NCBI GenBank assembly: GCA_030619365.1
Contig: JAUXBQ010000031.1
Coordinates: 1 to 15,591 of the forward strand
DNA from: a candidate division FCPU426 bacterium
GTDB lineage: Bacteria; Oederibacteriota; JAAXVQ01; JAUVAV01
Length of the DNA: 15,591 nt
Direction: 5' to 3'
Shown here: one piece after another, positions 12,001-15,591 of the stretch
Position numbering within the stretch: position 1 is the stretch's first letter
Layout of the letters: every line of letters starts with the position of its first letter
Position numbers and translations under genes: made by a program
The notes under the pieces: model-generated
The model's database searches: none
Seen by the model: the letters and a program-made list of their open reading frames with translations, nothing else
Told to the model about the DNA's origin: nothing

Positions 12001-15000
12001 GTTGGTCCAGGCGCGTCAGCAACACGGATTGGTTGACCGCTTGATCCTGGTTCAAGCCCTCGAGGCGGGCGCTGAGATTGTCGGGCGCAATTGGCTTGAT
12101 CTCTTCCCAAGACAGACCCAGGGTCAGCGCCGCGATTTCGCGGTCCACCAGTTGATTCCAGAATTCAAACCTAACGGAGTCCACGCCGGTTTCAACGGTT
12201 TCCCGGGCCTCGATCTCCTGGAGCTGAATTTGGGACAGACCGTCTTTTTCCTGCTTGCTCTTATCCCGGTAATGCTGCCAGGTCAGCCCCTGGGACGCCT
12301 GGGTTTGCCGCCAGGCCAGGATGGCACGGGACTCTTGGGTCAGGGTTTTACGTATCCGGTTCTTGGTTTCCCGGGCGTATCGGATTTCCGCCAACATCAT
12401 ATTGATGCCGTTGGTTTGGGACAGACCGGCGCTCTCCAGATTATGATTCAGATCCAGGTTGCCCATAAAACCATCGTACATGTTGTCATAAGCTTCCCGC
12501 GCGGTTTCAAACACGTCGGCCAGTATCTGATAGGTAATTTGAGTGCGATTCTCGTCCGGGATGGCGTGGGGCATCGCCTTGCGCTTGTAGCTCTTCTTCA
12601 GGGGACCCTTGATGGCGCGGACTACGACATTGATTACCGTGCTGGCCACCACGTCCGCCCAGTTCCAGTTTAAAAACCACATCAGGGTCAGGGCCAGGGG
12701 CGAGGCCATAGCGCCCGCAAAGGCCAGCGTGAAGAGCTTGACCATGAGCAGGTCCAGGAAGAAAACCACGGTCAAATACAGCCAGCCGGACAGGGGCGTG
12801 TCGCCGATTTGGGACTGCATGATCCGGGTGAACAAATTGCGTTTGTCCTGGCCCGACTTGTTGACGATTTCGTTATAGGTCTGGACGAATTGGTGCATGT
12901 TGGGGAAGAAGGCTTTCAGTTGGGCGGCGAGGCGCAGCCTGATGGGCGCGTTGAGGATGGCGTTTATCTGCGCCCCATAAGCGTACAACTCGGACACCAG
13001 GCGGCTGTGCGGCCTCCGCCTCGCGTCCTCCCGCTTCTTGGCTTGCCGCTGGTGGGCGCTCTCATGCTGCAGGATCATGCGTTGCACGTATTTAGGCATC
13101 GCCGAAATCCGTACCATGTCCGCCACTATGTTTTTGCTGACTTTATCGTAATAGGCGATCCGGGGTTTACGCTCTGCTTCCGCCACTTCGCGTTTGTCGA
13201 TAATCCCCTCGCCTTTCCAACCTTCCTCCAGGCTGTCCAGCTGTTGTTGGGTGATGCTGGGATAGGCGGCCAGATGCCGGGTCCGCCAGATATGGAACCC
13301 GAGGATCGTAAAGGCGATGCCAACCACCGGATTGCCCACCAGGCCCAGTACCCCGATAGTCAGGCTGGCCACTGACCAGCCGTATCCCAGGGTGAACAGG
13401 CCCGTGAGCCCCGCATAACCAAGATAGATGCCCAAGACCGACAGCCCGGTGCCCAGGGCGGTGAGGATCACGATGCTCCAAACCCCGAGTCCGGAAAGCA
13501 GGGATCGCGGCCGGGCCGCCAGGACCGCCGCGCGGGCGCCCGGATCGTCAGGACTTATTTGCTCGCCTTGGGCCACGCGCGTGCGCAGGCGCCAAATAAT
13601 ATTGGCCAGGGTATTCCGGATCACCAGGATCACGCCGATGGCCACGATCCCCGTGCTCCCCATCAGCAGCCACATTCCAGTGGGCGCCAATAACCCGGCC
13701 ACGCCCAGGGTGAGGAGTCCCGCGCCGATCATGACCTGCGTCAGCGAAAAACGGGGCGAGGTGGCGACCCGGCCGAAGATACTTTGGAACAGCCGGATCA
13801 GGCCGGGCGCCATCCGCCTGGCCGGCTGATATTCGATCAGACTGCCGTCAAGAGCCGTCTCATAAATCATTGCGGGCATGACATCCTTGTTGCTCTGCTG
13901 CAGGATCTCTATCGCTTCTTTGATATTCTTGGCGTACTTTTTCCGCGTCTCGGCATCCGCGGTGATGACCAGCATGACCCGGGCGTTGCTGTTCATGATC
14001 CGCGCGCTGTCCCGCAAAAAGGCGTAGTCCGCTCTCTCCAGGCGTTCGGGATAGTTGAGGCGGAAAATGACCGCAGGACCGTCGACGCGGCCAAAGCTGG
14101 CCTTGTCCAGGTTCAGCGGCCGCGCCAAATTTAAATTCCCGTCAATCCTGCGCAGTGTTCCTGCCAGGGCCGCGGCGTAGATGTCCGCGTCACTGGCTGG
14201 CAAGGTTTCGGTCTGCTCCACGGCCGGGGTGGCGCGCGGAGCAATCACGTCCGGCTGGAGCGCTTCGGCTTCCGCTTCCAGTGTGAATTCCGGAACCTCC
14301 GCGGTCAGCACCTCTCGGGCCCGAAGCGGGGACAAAGACGCCATGACCATGAGCCGTGGAACCACTTGCTTGAAAAAGTTCCGGGTGATCTCACTCGCCC
14401 TGATTTTATATTCATCCAAAGGATCCCGGCCGGCAAAGGAGCGAAAGGACACATCCTGCATGGCCCGGTCAATGGGGCGCAGGAAGGCATTTCCCCACTC
14501 CTGCCGCAATTGCAGAATCAGGCTTTCCTGCTGCTGCGCCAGCGTGAGGCCCTTAGCCTCCGCCTGGCTTTCATACAATCCGAAAATTTCCTTGCCAAGT
14601 TGGGCTTCCAAAGTCCGGCGCGCCTCGGCCCGGTCCTGGTCCTGGCCCAGTAAAACCTCGCGGTACGCTTTCCGGAGGTCTGGCTGGTTGGGATCGACGG
14701 CCATGCCCCGCGCTTCCACTAGTCTGAGCAGTTGCCCATAACCCGAGACCGCCAGCGCATCCTCGGGCAAGGACCCCACCTGGCCCTGCAGCCTTTTGAT
14801 CAGATCCCGGCGAATGCGGTATCCTCTCGATTCGCGCCCCTCCACAGCCTCGCGAACGGTCCGATCCATGTTCGCCCGGTTTTCGCCCGGAAAATACAGG
14901 GCCAGCGCCGAGATCATCTGTTCAACTTCCCAGAATCGCGGATTTTGGTAATGCGCAAAACGAGACACTACTTCCTCAATTTGGGTCTGGATGTGTTTGC

Positions 15001-15591
15001 TCGCCGCCTTCCGGGTGGAGATCGTGTCCAGTAAAGCCGTAATGTCCTGCGTAATGTTTTCCCGGACAAAGGTAGACAAGCTCTCCGCGGTCAGGCCCTG
15101 GATTCGCAGTTCCAGGTCCCGCCGCTGGCGATCCGCCTCGTCCACGGCCTTGAAATATTTGTCGTAGTAGGCGCGCTGGGCGGATTTGGCCCGGGATATG
15201 CGCAGATGGGTTTTATAAATAATCTTTATGATGGTACGACCCCAGCGGGTGCCGAGCAAATTACCGGTTATTTGGCTGTCCAGCAGTTTCCGCAGCGTGT
15301 CGGGCACGTATTTTTGGAATACCTCGTCATCCTCAAAACTGTAGATCTTCTGGGCATACCCGATTAATCCCTGCCGGCCCACGCGCCCGAACAACTGTTC
15401 GCTGGCGTCCGAGTTTTCCGGGACCTCCGCTTCCACGGCCAGCATATTTTCGCCCAGCACGTTGAATCCGCGCGTTCCGCGGGGATTGGCCAGTGTGACC
15501 ACAAACGGCAGATGGGCTATTTGCTTAATGGCCTGCAAATGTTCATCCGAGGTTTCCGAGTTAATGACGCAGACCGTGAGATGCTGCTGCA
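1..15591 (-). CDS. Giant multidomain membrane protein, internal fragment (at least 5,196 codons, both ends outside the window)
   Basis: The minus-strand frame read from 15589 down to 2 has no stop codon, giving 5,196 sense codons. The start codon lies beyond 15591 and the stop beyond position 1, so the true protein is larger. No other gene fits in the window. The translation is ordinary protein throughout: alternating hydrophobic blocks, charged helices, recognisable motifs and no low-complexity junk. Domain order is SecA C-terminal half, linker and alpha/beta domain, TM cluster, HExxH domain, TM cluster, helical repeats, glycosyltransferase-like domain, about 20 TM segments, long helical region, long coiled coil, four TM segments, FnIII-like domain, beta-rich end. 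Only five cysteines occur (residues 7, 1462, 1470, 1679, 5061). UGA, UAA and UAG are all absent, so no codon reassignment is needed. Giant genes of this style are known mainly from Omnitrophota. The whole-protein function is unknown; a role at the cell envelope is inferred from the membrane spans. Confidence 0.97.
2..445 (-). other. Beta-rich region after the FnIII-like domain, continuing beyond the left edge (residues 5049-5196)
   Basis: After a loop containing the fifth cysteine (residue 5061, APWCETVEK), the sequence alternates apolar and polar residues as in beta strands: DIRFDLPLF, NILLEVERHGLLGNFFGTF, RVDMPGFGVEAWERSARFRF, YDLYAIDLIAARERDA and IPLALVTSLQVMD. It could be a carbohydrate-binding or other beta-sandwich module, but no family signature is seen. 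The frame is open to the edge. Confidence 0.5.
446..661 (-). other. Fibronectin type III-like domain (residues 4977-5048)
   Basis: FnIII domains are ~90-residue beta sandwiches common in bacterial surface and secreted proteins. The typical landmarks appear in order: a B-strand tryptophan in DLQWQAVNFADYYELQES (W4996, Y5004-Y5005), a middle segment FPENATTIYYAQQPTFRFIG, and the hallmark G-strand region GTYYYRVRAVEG (residues 5038-5049), matching the common GTYYYRVRAVN pattern. The domain starts right after the last membrane cluster. It is somewhat short and the first strand is poorly defined. A related Ig-like sandwich is the alternative. Confidence 0.65.
692..979 (-). other. Transmembrane cluster V, four segments (residues 4871-4966)
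   Basis: Four apolar stretches lie close together: TIGVAIVSFVLF, then after a basic loop (KRMKSLQTFKNRRR) LLILGLVATTVGMALMTVSW, AAVVMIGGMLLSAISFL, and after RR LLLLLGIPAMLLYSYVGYYI. The strongly basic loop between the first and second suggests that this loop is cytoplasmic. By alternation, the FnIII-like domain that follows may be outside, but the exact topology depends on the uncertain total number of spans. Confidence 0.85.
985..1544 (-). other. Helical juxtamembrane region after the coiled coil (residues 4683-4869)
   Basis: Mixed helical sequence links the coiled coil to the last membrane cluster. It contains MRMQIQMQENIDPLLPKHA, a less charged part (VHTYGMDAESDWKSILGGVG), tryptophan-containing helices (INRWLETGQ, SLEAWANERYVQS) and a final acidic and basic helix (EDSEQANIERNERQFKRL) directly before the membrane. 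No known motif is present. Confidence 0.5.
1545..5045 (-). other. Extended coiled-coil region (residues ~3516-4682)
   Basis: About 1,160 residues are dominated by Glu, Gln, Leu, Arg and Ala with heptad-like spacing, for example LRDQKAELEKELDYLSVL, LRLELVRLENELAIQFPEL, RLEELEVELKEKRQALELD and RLTELSLKMGSVDLQLDALE. The helices are interrupted at intervals by short proline breaks of the form [D/S/R/F]-P-E-[Y/F/L] (P codons near 4674, 4002, 3801, 3696, 3648, 3501, 3129, 2523 and 1653). No glycines of a hinge and no Walker motifs are seen, so this is not an SMC/Rad50 ATPase despite the likely superficial similarity. It lies between TM clusters IV and V, so it would sit on one side of the membrane as a long rod, fibre or stack of helical hairpins. 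There is no cysteine in the whole region. Confidence 0.85.
5046..7489 (-). other. Large unrecognised soluble region, mostly helical (residues ~2702-3515)
   Basis: After the last helix of TM cluster IV comes a Pro/Glu-rich turn (PFEPTSPEFVEAPPIEK, near 7440-7390), then about 750 residues of mixed, largely helical sequence. Aromatic and acidic residues are common (DEEIIMWLERYSDHYAYLIN, TFDFNTIFFMAIQAADTYAL). A beta-like part lies near 5970-5830 (GRLVPVVSEEGTVVLDFTAS). Toward the end Gln, Asn and Ala rise, with a low-complexity linker TGAQRPVAATAPAQLSGQ (around 5120-5065) just before the coiled coil. There is no TM segment, no cysteine and no catalytic motif I can identify. There is no similarity that I recognise to the glycosidase or GH94 parts expected after GT84 in NdvB. 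Confidence 0.5.
7490..9193 (-). other. Transmembrane cluster IV, about 15-17 segments with one charged coil inserted (residues 2133-2700)
   Basis: Hydrophobic blocks run at about 9193-9080, 9025-8890, 8846-8670, 8430-8285, 8210-8070, 8036-7860 and 7780-7490, each long enough for two to four helices. Examples are LIGSLLILGAAIFVTPVNF, PIYLIWFLLTILFAGIPGML, VLALMLLAFPVITGPLVLGV and WVGIAILGLLFASHFVGIAP. Between the third and fourth blocks (8665-8425) is a non-membrane Lys/Glu/Ala helix containing ADLASARQAAAKARTRLKQA, ending in a basic amphipathic part. Loops are otherwise short. The composition does not match a transporter family I can name. It may be a channel-forming or purely anchoring domain. 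Confidence 0.8.
8297..8304 (-). other. Eight-base G tract (C tract on the plus strand) inside the giant frame
   Basis: The run of eight identical bases encodes Trp-Gly-Gly at the end of a membrane segment in cluster IV. It is the longest G/C homopolymer I noticed and a possible slippage or sequencing-error site. The same reading frame is open on both sides, so as given it does not break the gene. Confidence 0.8.
9330..9690 (-). other. Transmembrane cluster III, about four to five segments (residues 1967-2087)
   Basis: Hydrophobic segments follow the stalk: a first, aromatic-rich pair (around FTRWFVGDMIL and HPLLFGLGINLLPRFF), a short basic loop, then a long apolar run covering 9480-9330 (RLTLLGLVSGLGALLISLG, PFVTVGVFAPAALIMVVISL, LSILSLGMLGIF). 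The position directly after the glycosyltransferase-like domain parallels the membrane helices that follow the catalytic domain in processive polysaccharide synthases. Confidence 0.8.
9700..10029 (-). other. Charged helical stalk after the glycosyltransferase-like domain (residues ~1855-1964)
   Basis: Highly charged sequence with heptad-like Leu/Met/Ile spacing (for example MEKRIKQMERIFQVMREF and LERLKVNHVLHKAEHAEAV) is followed by PPSREATPEEKLEWIR and a short beta-like stretch (VSMPVYIDKDTVRF) just before the next membrane block. It probably connects the glycosyltransferase-like domain to the membrane. HKAEH is not a HExxH motif. Confidence 0.5.
10030..10400 (-). other. Glycosyltransferase-like domain resembling GT84 of cyclic beta-1,2-glucan synthase (residues ~1730-1854)
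   Basis: GT84 enzymes (ChvB/NdvB) polymerise glucose from UDP-glucose at the inner membrane. Residues 1743-1748 (TMDSDN) fit their TLDADT metal-binding DxD motif (D1745, D1747; bases 10349-10357). Residues 1808-1817 (FGRGPYYGKG, 10139-10168) closely follow the GT84 signature FGEGSYxGKG. At similar spacing, GIIDENSLVEQ (around residue 1836) sits where GT84 has FPENxLLSHDLLEG, giving candidate acidic catalytic residues. Between them lies a helical segment as in the family. In NdvB the domain is surrounded by membrane helices and followed by glycosidase-like and GH94 domains. Here many membrane helices follow, but the later NdvB domains do not. The domain looks short and divergent, so activity is uncertain. 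A generic GT2-like fold is the alternative. Confidence 0.55.
10673..12289 (-). repeat. Degenerate ~22-residue helical peptide repeat, at least eight copies (residues 1101-1639)
   Basis: A short helix-turn-helix motif recurs with the rough pattern [L/V/Y]-T-[W/Y/L]-E-x-[F/Y], a few residues, [P/A]-[D/E]-x-Q, then [Y/F]-[L/I]. The clearest copy is LTWEQFQRFPDDQKIRYL (11306-11371). Others start GLTWQHYRD (12224-12289), GLSWEEIKPIAPD (12053-12118), KYTLEKFNKRTPARQ (11204-11269), FVRLTQDDQQDYF (within 11039-11104, half copy), HLTYEQYLAIADF with LSPENAAIVKRYL (10916-11008), RPDLERLPADLQEIY (10760-10819) and VTLAAFQKQSPEEQNYI (10673-10738). Copies are irregularly spaced within helical, charged sequence rather than in strict tandem. 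Three of the protein's five cysteines (1462, 1470, 1679) lie in or just after this region. I do not recognise the repeat as a named family. It may be a helical scaffold or protein-binding array. Confidence 0.6.
12290..12601 (-). other. Helical linker between TM cluster II and the repeat array (residues 997-1100)
   Basis: The stretch begins with a basic juxtamembrane segment and continues as charged helices, including YQILADVFETAREAYDNMYD and MMLAEIRYARETKNRIRK. No motif of known function is visible. It probably forms a helical stalk leading from the membrane into the repeat array. No membrane segment is present. Confidence 0.5.
12602..12784 (-). other. Transmembrane cluster II, two to three segments (residues 936-996)
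   Basis: Residues 936-991 are strongly hydrophobic: WLYLTVVFFLDLLMV, then LFTLAFAGAMASPLALTLMWFL, then WADVVASTVINVVVRAI. A strongly basic tail (KGPLKKSYKRK) follows, which by the positive-inside rule would place the next region in the cytoplasm. The cluster closes off the HExxH domain, which is thus held between two membrane anchors. Confidence 0.8.
12788..13285 (-). other. HExxH-containing, possible zinc metallopeptidase domain (residues 769-934)
   Basis: Between two membrane clusters lies a soluble domain with MILQHESAHQRQ. The HESAH (residues 842-846, bases 13052-13066) fits the HExxH zinc-binding helix, in which two His bind zinc and the Glu activates water. A candidate third ligand is Glu867 in LVSELYAYGAQ (bases 12989-12991), 20 residues after the second His. 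That spacing is close to that of gluzincin peptidases such as thermolysin. The stretch before the motif (DKVSKNIVADMVRISAMPKYVQ) is consistent with a strand and helix leading into the active site. Many membrane-anchored bacterial peptidases place HExxH next to TM helices, as here. No specific family is recognised, and HExxH alone can arise by chance, so the catalytic role is a hypothesis. Confidence 0.5.
13286..13735 (-). other. Transmembrane cluster I, about five segments (residues 619-768)
   Basis: Two hydrophobic blocks are separated by a short charged loop. Residues 619-666 (starting VMIGAGLLTLGVAGLL and ending near NTLANIIW) fit two membrane helices and are followed by the basic RLRTR. 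Residues 696-768 fit three more (for example WSIVILTALGTGLSVLGIYL, then SVASLTIGVLGLVGNP, then VVGIAFTILGFHIW). They are Gly/Ala/Leu rich. These are the first membrane spans after the SecA-like domain, which would therefore be expected on the cytoplasmic side. The segment count is by eye. Confidence 0.85.
13736..14344 (-). other. Acidic/Pro-rich linker and small unassigned alpha/beta domain (residues 416-618)
   Basis: Residues of about 425-470 are rich in Glu, Ala, Pro and Thr (for example LEAEAEALQPDVIAPRATPA), typical of a flexible linker after the SecA-like part. From about residue 500 the pattern becomes alternating strands and helices: AVIFRLN (506-512), a helix, then ARVMLVITADAE (536-547), a charged helix (KKYAKNIKEAIEILQQ) and another strand (MPAMIYET). 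This could be a small three-layer fold such as a receiver-like or Rossmann-like domain, but no diagnostic motif is present. A basic, amphipathic stretch then leads into the first membrane segment. I do not recognise the family. Confidence 0.45.
14345..15589 (-). other. SecA-like domain: second nucleotide-binding fold and helical scaffold (residues 1-415)
   Basis: SecA is the ATPase that pushes unfolded proteins through the SecYEG channel. Residues 29-45 (FVVTLANPRGTRGFNVL) resemble SecA helicase motif V (TNMAGRGTDI). Residues 64-78 (EQLFGRVGRQGLIGY) match motif VI (DNQLRGRSGRQGDxGSS), with both arginines kept (R69, R72), followed by SFEDDEVFQKY like the SecA SMEDxLMRIF stretch. Residues 141-160 (YYDKYFKAVDEADRQRRDLE) resemble the helical scaffold (YDDVxNxQR). 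DPLDEYK at residues 389-395 matches the SecA QKDPLxEYKREAFE signature. Motif V is degenerate: the usual RGTD reads RGFN, with an apparent one-residue insertion. The stretch between motif VI and DPLDEYK looks longer than in E. coli SecA. The first nucleotide-binding fold with Walker A and B should lie just beyond the right edge. The homology seems firm, but whether it hydrolyses ATP or moves protein is open. Confidence 0.85.

Noticed and set aside
1..15591. An operon of several genes rather than one gene
   Set aside because: The frame has no stop at any point, so separate genes would need stop codons that are absent. Domain joins occur through linkers without start signals or intergenic gaps.
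1..15591. Stop-codon reassignment explaining the long frame
   Set aside because: None of the three stop codons occurs in the frame, so the standard code (or code 11) is sufficient.
1..15591. tRNA, rRNA, CRISPR array, insertion sequence, promoter or terminator
   Set aside because: No tandem DNA repeats, inverted-repeat element ends, tRNA-like folds or intergenic space were seen. All bases are accounted for by the single reading frame.

Overview
The whole window is the inside of one giant protein-coding gene. On the minus strand, the frame whose codons occupy plus-strand triplets starting at positions 2, 5, 8 and so on contains no TTA, CTA or TCA triplet (the reverse complements of the three stops) anywhere between 2 and 15589. 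I checked this line by line. It gives 5,196 consecutive sense codons, open at both edges, with no intergenic DNA, RNA gene, promoter or second gene visible. Residue numbers below count from the first full codon (plus-strand 15589-15587 = residue 1). Residue n covers plus-strand bases 15590-3n to 15592-3n. Reading the protein N to C means reading the window from its right end to its left end.

Layout, N to C (right to left). (1) 15589-14345: the C-terminal half of a SecA-type translocation ATPase (helicase motifs V and VI, then helical scaffold with a DPLDEYK signature). (2) 14344-13736: a Pro/Glu/Ala-rich linker and a small unassigned alpha/beta domain. (3) 13735-13286: about five transmembrane (TM) segments. 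(4) 13285-12788: a soluble domain with HESAH and a downstream Glu, like a zinc metallopeptidase. (5) 12784-12602: two or three TM segments. (6) 12601-10673: a long helical region carrying at least eight copies of a degenerate ~22-residue repeat. (7) about 10400-10030: a glycosyltransferase-like domain resembling the GT84 domain of cyclic beta-1,2-glucan synthase. (8) 9690-7490: about 20 TM segments with short loops. (9) 7440-5050: a soluble, mostly helical region I do not recognise. (10) 5045-1545: a long Glu/Gln/Leu-rich coiled-coil region with recurrent PE[Y/F/L] breaks. (11) 979-692: four TM segments. (12) 661-446: a fibronectin type III-like domain, then a beta-rich stretch that runs off the left edge.

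Organism: SecA and cyclic-glucan-synthase-type modules, together with the absence of introns, point to a bacterium. GC content looks to be in the mid-fifties per cent (not counted exactly). Genes of this size with many TM segments and mostly unassignable sequence are, to my knowledge, reported chiefly from Candidatus Omnitrophota. A few other phyla, such as Chlorobi and Planctomycetes, also carry giant genes. Omnitrophota is therefore my best guess, but the window has no taxonomic marker.

How the parts may work together (inference): an export-motor-like ATPase, a possible glycosyltransferase, a possible membrane-associated metallopeptidase, about 30 membrane spans, a very long coiled coil and a surface-type FnIII domain are joined in one polypeptide. 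This would suit an envelope-spanning machine for secreting or extending surface material, or for cell contact. Its biochemical activity is not shown by the sequence, and several catalytic motifs are degenerate.
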